Shown here: piece by piece, positions 34,310-43,194 of the stretch
How positions within the stretch are numbered: position 1 is the first letter of the stretch
How the letters are laid out: every line of letters starts with the position of its first letter
NCBI RefSeq assembly: GCF_018408855.1
Contig: NZ_AP024324.1
Coordinates: 744,001 to 808,000, forward strand
Direction: 5' to 3'
DNA length: 64,000 nucleotides
Origin: Caballeronia sp. NK8
GTDB taxonomy: Bacteria; Pseudomonadota; Gammaproteobacteria; Burkholderiales; Burkholderiaceae
Made by a program: the position numbers and the translations under genes
Notes under the pieces: model-generated
Databases searched by the model: none
What the model saw: only the letters and a program-made list of their open reading frames with translations
Told to the model about the DNA's origin: nothing

Positions 34310-35681
34310 GACGGTCTCCAATGTCTTCGTAGCGGATCGGGAACAGCGAGAGCGCGTTCTCCGGTTCGAGCAGATGGCACACGGAAAAGCGGTAGACCTG
34401 ACCGAGATCGAGGTCGGACGGCGAGAACGGGATCGCCATATTGCCTTCCTTGCACAGGCGCCCCGGAAACTCCGAGTGCAGGATCGTCGTGCGCGCGATG
34501 GCCAGCACGGCCTTCGCGGTGTCGCGATCCTCCGCGACCACTTCCGCGACGATCGCCGTTTCGTGCGAATGGCGTTCGGCGAGCGGCAAGGGCTCGCGTT
34601 CGCCCATCACGCCGTTCTGGCCGTAGACGCGAAAGTTCAGCGTGTAGGTATCGGATGGCGCACCGAACGCGGTCGCTTTCTCGTCGACGATTTCGCGCGA
34701 GCGCGCGAGGTAGCGGTCCATCTGCGCCTGCAGCACCGGATCGCGCGTCGCGCACAGCGTGATGACGCGATGCCCGCGCGCTTCGACGCCTTCGAGCTTC
34801 ACCGTGTACTTCGCGGGACGCCAGCGCATGCCGGACACGCGCACGGCACGATCCGTCACCGCTTCGAAGGTGCATTCGGAGGTATCGAGCATGCCGCCCG
34901 GCTCGTGATGATGAATCGGGCTGCTGTTCTCGTGCAGCGCGAAGTACGCGACCGAACGCGGCGTGCAGGCCTGTTCGGGATGCATCGGTTCGAGCTCGAC
35001 GTGATCCTCGCGGATCGTCGCGAGCAGACACCCTTCGCGCTTGGGCAAGGCCGGTTCCGCGCCGCATTCGAGCATCTTGCCGGCATACCAGCCGAGCGCG
35101 GGCGAGAAGCCGGCGCGGATCGCCATCGCGGCCCACGGCGCGGGATCGGTGCTGCGGCCCGATAGAATCACTTGCGCGCCCGCATCGAGGGCGGCGATGT
35201 ACGGCTCCGGCCCCATCGCGCCGACCACGCGCACTGCTTGCTCGACGAGTTCGGGCGTCAGTGGCTGCAGACCATAGAGCGGCCGTGTCTTGCCGGCGTT
35301 CACGTGTTCGAGCAACACGTCCTTGGGCAATTCCGAGTTGATAACCGCGAGCTTGAATGACAGACTTTCTTCCTGCGCGATCTCCTTGACGATATCGACC
35401 ATCATCTGCAGATGCGGATCGCCGCCCGCGCCGCCGCACGTGCTGACCACCACGGGAATGCCGAGCGGCACGGCGGCCGCGAGCATCAGGCGCATGTCGC
35501 GCTTGGTGGCCATGCGCGAGGTGAACGATTCGCCCGAGGCGAGATAGTACGGTCCCGGATCGGAACTGCCGCCATCGGCGCCGATGAGATGCGGCTTGCG
35601 CGCGAGACCCGCTTCGAACGCGCTTTGCGCGAAGCCGTAGCCGAGGATCGCTGTGGTGCTGAGCAATCTGAGTTCTTCCAT
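34296..35681 (-). CDS. AtuA-family (DUF1446) protein (set 1)
   Basis: 461 residues of the AtuA family, first noted in acyclic terpene utilisation and of undefined chemistry. Typical segments are ILGYGFAQSAFEAGL, GADGGSSDPGPYYLASG, VSTCGGAGGDPHLQMMVDIV, ILSGRSTDPAPWAAMA and TVKLEGVEARGHRVITL. It is the first gene of the set-1 operon and is divergent from a LysR gene. A 15-bp dyad lies 67 bp upstream of its start. A paralogue is at 46408-47769. Confidence 0.88.
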   Translation of the reverse strand: MEELRLLSTTAILGYGFAQSAFEAGLARKPHLIGADGGSSDPGPYYLASGESFTSRMATKRDMRLMLAAAVPLGIPVVVSTCGGAGGDPHLQMMVDIVKEIAQEESLSFKLAVINSELPKDVLLEHVNAGKTRPLYGLQPLTPELVEQAVRVVGAMGPEPYIAALDAGAQVILSGRSTDPAPWAAMAIRAGFSPALGWYAGKMLECGAEPALPKREGCLLATIREDHVELEPMHPEQACTPRSVAYFALHENSSPIHHHEPGGMLDTSECTFEAVTDRAVRVSGMRWRPAKYTVKLEGVEARGHRVITLCATRDPVLQAQMDRYLARSREIVDEKATAFGAPSDTYTLNFRVYGQNGVMGEREPLPLAERHSHETAIVAEVVAEDRDTAKAVLAIARTTILHSEFPGRLCKEGNMAIPFSPSDLDLGQVYRFSVCHLLEPENALSLFPIRYEDIGDRHASH

Positions 35682-35747
35682 TGCGCTCTTGTCTCCGTTG
35701 TGTTCGTGAATGGAATCAAGCGTAATCAGATGAGCCGCGAACTGCTC

Positions 35748-35762
35748 GCATACCTGTTATGC
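35748..35762. promoter_or_regulatory. 15-bp dyad, putative LysR operator copy 1
   Basis: GCATACCTGTTATGC, with arms GCATA and TATGC and a 5-bp centre, lies between the divergent AtuA and LysR genes. The reverse complement is identical to the site at 55882-55896, and one base differs from the site at 54376-54390. LysR proteins commonly bind such 15-bp dyads between their own gene and the target operon. Confidence 0.6.
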
Positions 35763-35802
35763 ATCGCGGACGAAACCGTCCGACGCCAGAGGAGTCAGGC
35801 AC

Positions 35803-36729
35803 GTGGAGTTGAAGCAGCTCAGGTATTTCATGGTCGTGGCGCGCGAGGGCAGCGTCTCGCGCGCCGCCGCGATCCTCGGCATCAGTCAGTCGATGCTCAC
35901 GCGGCATATCCAGATGCTCGAACAGGAGCTGGGGCCGCCGCTGCTGTATCGGCATGGCCACGGCATGTCGCTCACCGAGGCGGGGCAGAAGTTCCTCGCG
36001 CGCGCGAGCGATATCCTCGAACGCAGCGACGAAGCCGTGAATCACATGCAGGCGATGCGCGCGGTGCCCGGCGGCACCGTGACGATGGGCATACCCCCGA
36101 TGCTCGGCGACTTTCTGGTGGTGCCGCTCGTGCGGCGCTTTCGCGCGGAGTTTCCCGACGTGCGGCTGCGCATGCGCGAAGGTTTGAGCGGCTACATGCT
36201 CGAATGGCTGCTGAGCGGGCAACTGGATATCGGCGTGCTGTACAACATCGGACCGCACAGCACGATCAGCATCGAGCCGCTTTTGTCGGACGATCTGCTG
36301 CTGATCGGCCCGCCCGACGCAAGCGTGCTCGCCCGCGCGATGGAGCCGATCCGTTTCGCCGACGCCGTCGAGCTGCCGTGGATTCTCCCGGCGCGTCCGC
36401 ATGGCATGCGTACGCTCGCCGAAGACGCCGCGACGGCGCGCTCGCTCACGCTCAACATCGCCTTCGAGATCGACGCGATGATGGCGGTCCTCGAACTCGT
36501 CGAAGCGGGTCAGGGCTTCTCGGTCGCGCCGTATGCAGCGGTGCGAAACCGGATCGAGCGGGGCACGCTGAAGGCGCGGCCGATCGTCGAGCCGGCGCTG
36601 CCGGGCGTGCTTTCCATTGCGTTCTCGCCGAAGAAGGAAGCGACGCTTGCGATGAAGGCGCTGTATCGCATCGTGCGGCAGGAGACGGATGCGCTCGTGC
36701 GGGCGGGGGTGTGGCGCTCGATCGTGTGA
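35803..36729 (+). CDS. LysR-family regulator of set 1
   Basis: 308 residues from a GTG at 35803 with GGAG at 35790-35793. The N-terminal winged helix covers residues 1-60 (ELKQLRYFMVVAREGSVSRAAAILGISQSMLTRHIQMLEQELG), followed by a linker helix and a type II periplasmic-binding effector domain. It is divergent from the six-gene AtuA operon. The shared intergenic DNA holds a 15-bp dyad that reappears upstream of the 54492 transporter gene, so it may control both loci. Effector unknown. Confidence 0.92.
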   Translation: MELKQLRYFMVVAREGSVSRAAAILGISQSMLTRHIQMLEQELGPPLLYRHGHGMSLTEAGQKFLARASDILERSDEAVNHMQAMRAVPGGTVTMGIPPMLGDFLVVPLVRRFRAEFPDVRLRMREGLSGYMLEWLLSGQLDIGVLYNIGPHSTISIEPLLSDDLLLIGPPDASVLARAMEPIRFADAVELPWILPARPHGMRTLAEDAATARSLTLNIAFEIDAMMAVLELVEAGQGFSVAPYAAVRNRIERGTLKARPIVEPALPGVLSIAFSPKKEATLAMKALYRIVRQETDALVRAGVWRSIV

Positions 36730-37360
36730 GGCGTATTGGCGACACGCTTTCACGCCGGGGGCGGGCGTCGCCGGATCCCGTGGACGTGTCGGTCTATTGG
36801 CGTTGCCCCAGTGCGGGGCGGCAGTCACTTTCTTTGCTGCTGCAAAGAAAGTGACCAGAGAAACAGCTATCCCCATCCAAAGTACTTCACGCCGGCCGCG
36901 GCACAGGCAATCAGTCTTGGCACAGCAGTAGCGAGTGCCCTCAAAGGCCAGAGCGGGCCTGGACCGCGCACGGTCTGCCGCATCGCGCCACAAAGCAAAC
37001 TGGTTCAGCACGAAATGGCTCCCGCCCGCTTCGCGGCCGATGGGTCAATCGGGTCTGCATGCGCGTCCATATCAAGGTATCCATACCAATGGTTTCCCTT
37101 GCATATCCAACGGCAGCGCGTAGCGCTGTGCCGGAACCCTTTCGTGCTGAACCAGCGCGCTTAAACTACTAGCTTGTCAGACCGTGCGCGGCCCAAGCCC
37201 GATGGGGCCTACGAGGGCACTCGCTACAGAGCCCACGAACGACGAGAAGAACACCCAAATTGCGTATGACCGCGAGCGTCTCGAGCTGCTTTCTTTGGTT
37301 ACTTTCTTTGCAGCAGCAAAGAAAGTGACTGTGTAGTGGTTCAGTATTCTTGGACACCGG

Positions 37361-38209
37361 TTAAGCAGTTTCCACCTTTAATTGCTCGAACTCGGCTGGC
37401 GGCATATGACTGGCAGCCGAGTGCAAGCGGTCCTGGTTGTAATACATCAAGATGTAATCCAGCACATCGGCGTGAGCCTCGGCATGATCACGGTATGCAC
37501 GCTCACCAACGCACTCTCCTTTGAGCGTACAGAAAAAGCGTTCTACGACCGCGTTGTCCCAACAGTTTCCTCTACGGCTCATGCTCTGCACGATCTGGTG
37601 CTCCCTAAGAAACTGCTGGAACGTCAGACTCGCATAATTGCTTCCTTGGTCCGAGTGGAACATCAAGCCCGGTTCGGTACGCCGCGTTTGAAGTGCAACT
37701 TGTAACGCGCGAATCACCAAGAACGTGTCGCAGGAACCCGAGGTCGCCCAGCCAACTACACGTCGGGAATACAGATCGAGCACCACAGCCAGATACATCC
37801 AGCCTTGCTGCGTCCAGATATACGTCACATCGCCCGCCCAGAACCGGTTCGGAACCGTCACGGCGAACGCCCGATCCAGCCTGTTCTCAGCAATTGCCGA
37901 TGTCTGCTCGCGCCGGACATATCGATGCGTGCGACGAACGCGAGCCTGCACACCGCCTTCGCGCATGAGTCGCCGCGCGCACTCGCGCCCCACTACATGA
38001 CCTCGACGGCTCAATTCCTGTGACATGCGACGACTGCCATAGCTTTGCCGCATCTGCGCATGAATCGCCTGAACCTCGCGCACCAACTCCGCACGCGCCG
38101 ATCGGCCCTTGTGCTGTCGCGCCTTCCAAGCGTAATAGCTGCTACGCGCCACGCCGACCACGCGACACACCACGGCTGCCGGATATGCCTTCTCCGCCTC
38201 CTGGATCAC
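37361..38209 (-). CDS. IS3-family transposase OrfB (DDE integrase core)
   Basis: 282 residues from a GTG overlapping the OrfA stop (GTGA). It has an HTH_21 region at about 45-100, then an rve catalytic core. The DDE triad is recognisable: first Asp in AGDVTYIWT, second Asp in FHSDQGSNYAS, Glu in DNAVVERFFCTLKGE. It is probably made mainly as an OrfAB fusion by -1 frameshifting at the A6G run in orfA. The reading frame is intact. Confidence 0.93.
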   Translation of the reverse strand: MIQEAEKAYPAAVVCRVVGVARSSYYAWKARQHKGRSARAELVREVQAIHAQMRQSYGSRRMSQELSRRGHVVGRECARRLMREGGVQARVRRTHRYVRREQTSAIAENRLDRAFAVTVPNRFWAGDVTYIWTQQGWMYLAVVLDLYSRRVVGWATSGSCDTFLVIRALQVALQTRRTEPGLMFHSDQGSNYASLTFQQFLREHQIVQSMSRRGNCWDNAVVERFFCTLKGECVGERAYRDHAEAHADVLDYILMYYNQDRLHSAASHMPPAEFEQLKVETA

Positions 38210-38508
38210 TTTGTATCGCGATCCAGTTCCTTGACAAAGAAGGCCGTGGACTTTTTTAGAATGTCGCGCTCCCGTTCAAGCTCAAGTACCCGCTTCTCCA
38301 ACTCTCGAATCTTGCGCTGTTCGGCACTGCCGTCCTGAAGCCCGACGACCGGCGCACCCGCCACCGGTCGGCGATTGCCCATCCAGCGCCGCAACGCCGA
38401 TTCACCAATGCCCAACGCCTTGGCGGCCTTGGTCACCGTGTAGCCTTGCTCCAGCACGAGCGCCACCGCCTCGCGCTTGAATTCCTCTGAGAACTCTCTT
38501 CTACCCAT
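38206..38508 (-). CDS. IS3-family transposase OrfA
   Basis: 100 residues. A helix-turn-helix near the start (FSEEFKREAVALVLEQGYTVTKAAKALGIGESALRRW) is followed by a leucine-zipper-like coiled coil (RKIRELEKRVLELERERDILKK). An AAAAAAG run on the minus strand at 38257-38251 lies in the DILKKS codons, and the -1 frame from there is open through to OrfB, as expected for programmed frameshifting. Confidence 0.92.
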   Translation of the reverse strand: MGRREFSEEFKREAVALVLEQGYTVTKAAKALGIGESALRRWMGNRRPVAGAPVVGLQDGSAEQRKIRELEKRVLELERERDILKKSTAFFVKELDRDTK

Positions 38509-38643
38509 TTGACACCTCGCTGGTCGATCAAAGTCTACCTTTAGAGATGTCCAAGATTGTTAGACCACTACACTGCCGCCCCGCACAGGGGCAACACCAA
38601 TAGACCGACACGCAAACGGGATCCGGCGAAGACCCGAACAAAC

Positions 38644-40053
38644 CTACCCGGCCTTACGCATCGGCTCCCCATTCACCCCCGCAAACGCCTGCTTGCGCCA
38701 ATCCCCGGCGTCCGGTCTCGCGAGGCCCAAATTCTCCCGCAACGTCGACCCGTCGTAATCCTTGCGAAACACCCCGCGCCGCTGCAACTCCGGCACCACC
38801 TGCCGCACAAAATCCTCATACCCGCCCGGCACATGCGTCGGCGAGATCACAAACCCATCGCAACCGCCTTCGACGAACCATTGCTCCATCTGATCCGCCA
38901 CGGTCTTAGCCGTGCCCGCAAACACCGGAAACTCGTTCAACCGCGCACGATTCGAGAAATCGACAAAATCCCGTACCGACGGATTCTGCTTCCCCGACAA
39001 CATCACCACGCGATCGCGAAAACCCGTCCACCCGGAGATAGCCTTCATCTCCGCGTCAGTGAACGGCGCGTCATAATCGCGCTTCGAGAAATCTGTGTTG
39101 AGCACTTCACACAGCAAGGTAAGCGAGTCGATCGGCTTCGCAAGCGAATCGATATATTCGCGTTGCTGCTGCGCGATTTCATCCGATTCGGCGACGACCG
39201 TATAACACGCAGTCGCGACCTTCACCTTCTCCGGATCGCGCCCCGCATCGAGCACCGATTGCCTGAGCTCCGCGCGCTGCTTCTTGCCCGCTGCAAGATT
39301 CGGATACACCACGAAAATCAACTCGCCCCATCGCGATGCAAACGCGCGGCCACGCCCGCTCTGCCCCGCCTGAATCAGCACCGGATGCCCCTGCTGCGAA
39401 CGCGGCACGGTCAGCGGGCCACGCGAGCTGAAGTACGCGCCCTTGTGATCGAGCCGATGCACCTTGGCCGGATCGGCGAAGCGGCCGCTTTGCTTGTCGA
39501 GGATCAGCGCGTCGTCTTCCCACGAATCCCAGTGACCCATCACCGTTTCGAGGAACTCATCGGCGCGGTCATAACGCAGATCGTGCTCCAGATGCATCTC
39601 GCGGCCGAAGTTCGCGGCCTCCGAATCATTGAGCGACGTCACCACGTTCCACGCGACACGGCCCTTGGTCATCAGATCGAGTGTCGCGAAATGGCGCGCG
39701 ACATGGTACGGCTCGTAGTACGTCGTCGAATAGGTCGCGCCGAGGCCGAGGTGCGTCGTGGCCATCGCCATCGCGGTGAGAATCGGCGACGGGTCCATCT
39801 TCACGGCGCGCACGCCATGCTCGACGGTTTGCGCGTGATCGTCGCCGTAGATATCGGGCATGGCGAGACGGTCGTCGAAGAACGCCAGGTGGAATTTGCC
39901 CTCTTCCAGCGTGCGCGCAATGCGCTGGTAATACTCCGGCGACATGAAGTCCTGCATCGCGCCGCCATGACGCCAGGAACCGGGATACGTCGAGCAGTTC
40001 TGAGCCTGCAAAAAGCCGATCAGCGTCATCTGACGCGAAGTGTCGTGTGCCAT
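38644..40053 (-). CDS. NtaA/SnaA/DszA-type FMN-dependent monooxygenase (set 2)
   Basis: 469 residues when started at the ATG at 40053; the ATG at 40062 sits only one base after GGAGG, which is too close. Very similar over its whole length to the 29562-30953 product (MTLIGFLQAQNCSTYPGSWRH, EEGKFHLAFFDDRLAMPDIYG and SGWTGFRDRV are shared). It needs reduced FMN, probably from the 41283-41792 reductase. It is divergent from a LysR gene, with a T-N11-A dyad between them. Substrate unknown. Confidence 0.9.
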   Translation of the reverse strand: MAHDTSRQMTLIGFLQAQNCSTYPGSWRHGGAMQDFMSPEYYQRIARTLEEGKFHLAFFDDRLAMPDIYGDDHAQTVEHGVRAVKMDPSPILTAMAMATTHLGLGATYSTTYYEPYHVARHFATLDLMTKGRVAWNVVTSLNDSEAANFGREMHLEHDLRYDRADEFLETVMGHWDSWEDDALILDKQSGRFADPAKVHRLDHKGAYFSSRGPLTVPRSQQGHPVLIQAGQSGRGRAFASRWGELIFVVYPNLAAGKKQRAELRQSVLDAGRDPEKVKVATACYTVVAESDEIAQQQREYIDSLAKPIDSLTLLCEVLNTDFSKRDYDAPFTDAEMKAISGWTGFRDRVVMLSGKQNPSVRDFVDFSNRARLNEFPVFAGTAKTVADQMEQWFVEGGCDGFVISPTHVPGGYEDFVRQVVPELQRRGVFRKDYDGSTLRENLGLARPDAGDWRKQAFAGVNGEPMRKAG

Positions 40054-40123
40054 GTCGTCCATGCCTCCAGATGTCGGTATGGAGTCGATTATGTCGACGG
40101 CGCCGCGACGACACTATTTGCTT

Positions 40124-40140
40124 TATGGGATAGACTCATA
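40124..40140. promoter_or_regulatory. T-N11-A dyad, likely LysR operator
   Basis: TATGGGATAGACTCATA holds the arms TATG and CATA, and within them a T-N11-A spacing. It lies in the 122-bp gap between the divergent monooxygenase and LysR genes, where a LysR protein would bind to repress itself and activate the monooxygenase. Confidence 0.5.
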
Positions 40141-40175
40141 GCCGATCCTGATAAAACCAACGGAGACTTCCCGTC

Positions 40176-41144
40176 ATGGCGCCCGACAAGCCGGACGAGG
40201 GCCCGCACTCCGCAGCGCCACCGACGCTGCGCTTCGACCTCGTCGAACTGGAGACCTTTCTCGCCGTGGTCGAACTGGGCAGTTTCAGTTCCGCCGCCAG
40301 ACGCCTGCACATCTCGCAGCCTTCCGTGACGGCCCGCGTGCAGCGCCTCGAATCGACCCTGAAGACGCGCCTGCTCGTGCGAACGACGCGTCACGTGGAG
40401 CCCACGCCCGCCGGCAAGCGTTTGCGCGAGCACGCCGAAATCGCGTTGCGCGAACTGCGCAAGCTGCTGCAGGAATTCCAGGCCGACGCCGAGGCCGCGC
40501 GCCTGCGCGTGGTGGTCGCCGCCACGCCGATGATCTCGGCCGTCATGCTGCCCTCGCTGATCCATTCGTTCTGCCAGCGCTATCCGGACGTGCAGATTCA
40601 ACTGCGCGATCTGCAATACGAGGATGTCGTCGCGAAGATCGAAAGCAACGAGGCCGATCTCGCCGTGGTCGCCTTCGACAACGATTCGAGCAAGCTGAGC
40701 TTCGAAGCGCTGACCGAGGAGGACATGCTGGTCGTGGTGCCGAAGACACATCCGCTTGCGCAAGCCGGCGAGGTCACGCTGGAGCAGCTCGCGCAAATCC
40801 CGCTGATGCTGCTCGACCGCTACTCGATGCTGCGCGACCGGCTCGCCGATGAATTCACGAAGCGCGGCCTCACGCTGCGGCCGATGCATCACGCCGCCAA
40901 TCTGAGCACGCTGCTCGGCATGGTGGACGCGGGGCTCGGCGCGACCTTCCTGCCGCGCTCGATGGCCCAGCGCTACGCGCGCGACACTCGCGCCACGCTG
41001 CGGGTCGCCGATGTGAGCCTGAGCCGCCGCTTCGGCATCCTGCGCGCGCGCGACGCCGACCTGAGCGCGGCCGCCTTGAGCTTCGTGCGGCACTTGCAGG
41101 CCAATTTCGGCGCGACGCTCGCGAGCGATGCGTCGCCGTCCTGA
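40176..41144 (+). CDS. LysR-family regulator of monooxygenase set 2
   Basis: 322 residues. The winged helix (FDLVELETFLAVVELGSFSSAARRLHISQPSVTARVQRLE) is at about residues 17-76, with a standard effector-binding domain after it. It is strikingly similar to the LysR at 47876-48838, including the IQLRDLQYEDVVAKIES segment, so the two are paralogues. It is divergent from the monooxygenase and upstream of the flavin reductase and dehydrogenase genes. Confidence 0.92.
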   Translation: MAPDKPDEGPHSAAPPTLRFDLVELETFLAVVELGSFSSAARRLHISQPSVTARVQRLESTLKTRLLVRTTRHVEPTPAGKRLREHAEIALRELRKLLQEFQADAEAARLRVVVAATPMISAVMLPSLIHSFCQRYPDVQIQLRDLQYEDVVAKIESNEADLAVVAFDNDSSKLSFEALTEEDMLVVVPKTHPLAQAGEVTLEQLAQIPLMLLDRYSMLRDRLADEFTKRGLTLRPMHHAANLSTLLGMVDAGLGATFLPRSMAQRYARDTRATLRVADVSLSRRFGILRARDADLSAAALSFVRHLQANFGATLASDASPS

Positions 41145-41282
41145 TCCCCTATGAATGCGCGCATCTATCCGTTTCGCCGATCAATCGATCGCGACATCGA
41201 AATTGTTCTACGGAGCCCGCGACTCTAAACTCGGGTCATGGAGTGCTGATGCCATGCGCTCATCTCATACCGGAGACCTCTC

Positions 41283-41792
41283 ATGACGCTCGAAAACAAA
41301 CAGACTTTTCGTGACGCGCTTTCGGCTTTCCCGAGCGGCGTTACCATCGTCTCGACCACCGATGAACAAGGCCGTCACTGGGGCTTTACCGCCAGCTCGT
41401 TTTCGTCGGTGTCGATGGACCCGCCGCTCGTGCTCGTGTGCATCGCCAACAAGGCGGATTCGCACGCCGCGTTCGTCAACGCCCAACGCTATGCGATCAA
41501 CATCCTGTCGCAAGAGCAGAAGGACGTCGCGATGCATTTTGCGCGCAAGGGCGTCGACAAGTTCGGCCCGCACGCGTTTCGCTACGGCACCGGCGACGAC
41601 CCGCATCCGCCGATGCTGCCGGGCTCGATGGCCTCGCTCGTGTGCATCGCGCGCGACGTGCACGAAGCAGGCGATCATACTGTGCTGATCGGCGAGATCC
41701 AGGACGTCGAACTCGGCGACGCCACGCCGCTCGTCTACTACAACCGGGGTTTTCGCAACCTCGAACTCGAAACCGCAGATTCACTTATCTGA
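41283..41792 (+). CDS. Flavin reductase-domain protein (set 2)
   Basis: 169 residues. It has the split-barrel flavin reductase domain: FRDALSAFPSGVTIVSTTDEQG, GFTASSFSSVSMDPPLVLVCIAN, AINILSQEQKDVAMHFA. It probably supplies FMNH2 to the set-2 monooxygenase. GGAGAC precedes the ATG, 138 bp after the LysR stop. The iron-dependent dehydrogenase gene follows in 10 bp, so they share a transcript. Confidence 0.9.
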   Translation: MTLENKQTFRDALSAFPSGVTIVSTTDEQGRHWGFTASSFSSVSMDPPLVLVCIANKADSHAAFVNAQRYAINILSQEQKDVAMHFARKGVDKFGPHAFRYGTGDDPHPPMLPGSMASLVCIARDVHEAGDHTVLIGEIQDVELGDATPLVYYNRGFRNLELETADSLI

Positions 41793-41801
41793 GCGCATCG
41801 C

Positions 41802-42962
41802 ATGAACGCTTTCAGCTTCACCACGGTTCCTTCGCTCGTCGTCGATTACGGCGGCGCGCGGCGTCTCGGCGCGCTCTTGCGCGAGCGCTATCGCGACGAA
41901 CGCCGGCTCGTGCTCGTCACCGACCGCTTCCTGAATGAGAGCGGCCTGATCGCGCCGGCGCTCGACAATCTCGCCATGCAAGGCTGGCAAGTCACGGTGA
42001 TCGACGACGTCGTCGCCGATCCGCCCGATCACGTCGTGCTCGACGCCGCCGCGCGCGCGAAGGCGAGCGGCGCCGAAATCGTGCTGGGACTCGGCGGCGG
42101 CTCGTCGATGGACGTCGCCAAGCTGATCGCCGTGCTGTGCGCGTCGGCGCAACCGCTTGAAAAGATGTACGGCGTCGGCAACGTCGAAGGTCCGCGTCTG
42201 CCGCTCGTGCTGATGCCGACCACCGCGGGCACGGGCTCCGAAGTCACGGCCATTTCCATCGTGACGACGGGCGCGACCACGAAAAGCGGCGTCGTTTCGC
42301 CGGTTCTTTATCCCGATCTCGCGCTGCTCGACGCGGAACTCACGCTCGGCCTGCCGCCGCAAGCGACCGCCGCGACCGGCATCGACGCGATGGTGCATGC
42401 GATCGAGGCGTACACGTCGGCGCGTCTGAAGAATCCGCTCTCCGACATGCTCGCGAAGGAAGCGCTGCGTCTGTTGTATGCGAACCTGCTGCCCGCCTGT
42501 CGCGATGGCGGGAATCGCGCCGCGCGCGAAGCGATGCTGCTCGGCGCAACGCTCGCGGGCCAGGCGTTCTCGAATGCGCCGGTCGCCGCGGTGCACGCGC
42601 TCGCGTATCCGCTCGGCGGCCATTTCCATGTGCCGCATGGTCTGTCGAATGCGCTCGTGCTGATGCATGTGCTGCGCTTCAACGCGCCCGCCGCCGCCGC
42701 GCGCTATGCGGAGCTTGCAGATACGCTCGGCTGCGCCGCCGCCGGTGACAGCGCCGAAGCGAAGACCGAAGCCTTCATTCAGGCGATGCAGACGCTCGTG
42801 AACGAGACCGGGATTGCGCGCACGCTGCGCGAGGTGGGCGTGGAGGAATCGCATCTGCCGATGCTCGCCGCCGACGCGATGAAGCAGCAACGTCTGCTCA
42901 TCAACAACCCGCGTGAGATGACCGAAGCGGCTGCGCTCGATATTTACAGGGCCGCGTTATGA
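41802..42962 (+). CDS. Iron-containing alcohol dehydrogenase / maleylacetate reductase-like
   Basis: 386 residues. The GGGSSMDVAK nucleotide-binding motif is at about residue 100, with TTAGTGSEVT following. Metal-ligand residues occur as D in GIDAMVHAIEAY, then HALAYPLGGHFHVPHGLSNA. The fold includes group III alcohol dehydrogenases and maleylacetate reductases; the sequence alone does not decide. It follows the flavin reductase gene by 10 bp, and its stop overlaps (ATGA) the lumazine-synthase-like remnant. Confidence 0.9.
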   Translation: MNAFSFTTVPSLVVDYGGARRLGALLRERYRDERRLVLVTDRFLNESGLIAPALDNLAMQGWQVTVIDDVVADPPDHVVLDAAARAKASGAEIVLGLGGGSSMDVAKLIAVLCASAQPLEKMYGVGNVEGPRLPLVLMPTTAGTGSEVTAISIVTTGATTKSGVVSPVLYPDLALLDAELTLGLPPQATAATGIDAMVHAIEAYTSARLKNPLSDMLAKEALRLLYANLLPACRDGGNRAAREAMLLGATLAGQAFSNAPVAAVHALAYPLGGHFHVPHGLSNALVLMHVLRFNAPAAAARYAELADTLGCAAAGDSAEAKTEAFIQAMQTLVNETGIARTLREVGVEESHLPMLAADAMKQQRLLINNPREMTEAAALDIYRAAL

Positions 42963-43134
42963 ACGGGACCGTGCGCATCGCATTCGTGCAGTCGTGCTGG
43001 CATCGCGAGATCGTGGATCAGTGCCGTCATGCGTTCGAGAACATCTGCGGTTCTTTCACGAGCATATGAGCGTGAAGGGACGGGAAGTGGCGAACGCGTG
43101 TGTCGAGACTCTGCAGGTGGCGATGATTGTTTGA
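42959..43134 (+). pseudogene. Lumazine synthase (RibH2-like) with internal deletion
   Basis: The N-terminal part, MNGTVRIAFVQSCWHREIVDQ, reads in one frame and stops at a TGA after a few residues. The C-terminal part, FFHEHMSVKGREVANACVETL, is in another frame and ends at 43134. These are the two ends of a RibH2-type 6,7-dimethyl-8-ribityllumazine synthase (about 158 residues). About 300 bp of the middle are missing. The start overlaps the dehydrogenase stop (ATGA), so an intact ancestor was in the operon. A flavin-synthesis gene beside flavin-dependent monooxygenases would make sense. Confidence 0.75.
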
Positions 43135-43155
43135 CGGGGGCTGCTCGATGTAAGG

Positions 43156-43187
43156 AAGGCATCCGGCTCCACGCAGGATGCTTTTTT
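43156..43187 (+). terminator. Intrinsic terminator after the set-2 plus-strand operon
   Basis: AAGGCATCC and GGATGCTTT form a stem (one G-U pair) around a loop of about 11 nt, and six T residues follow (43182-43187). It lies 22 bp after the lumazine synthase remnant and just before the convergent nitroreductase gene. Confidence 0.75.
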
Positions 43188-43194
43188 ATCGCCT

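Larger units (their letters stand above)
37332..38572 (-). mobile_element. IS3-family insertion sequence, complete
   Basis: 1241 bp bounded by imperfect terminal inverted repeats: TGTAGTGGT...TCTTGGACACC at the left and the inverse of TGTAGTGGT...TCTTGGACATC at the right. CTG occurs directly outside both ends (37329-37331 and 38573-38575), a 3-bp target duplication. It encodes OrfA and OrfB with a typical overlap. Removing it restores a continuous copy of the palindromic repeat it interrupts, so the insertion point is exact. Confidence 0.92.
36761..38635. repeat. Long imperfect palindrome of about 600 bp, split by an IS element
   Basis: Without the IS, left and right arms pair around an axis near 37077. 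CTTTCTTTGC...GCAAAGAAAG at 36826-36855 matches its inverse at 37299-37328. The segment near 36926-36985 (GCGAGTGCCCTC... CCGCGCACGGTCTG) matches the inverse at 37171-37230. The segment with GTGTCGGTCTATTGG near 36788 matches the inverse at about 38597-38611, beyond the IS. There are no coding features. It fits a Burkholderia-type dispersed non-coding repeat or a non-autonomous element. Confidence 0.65.
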
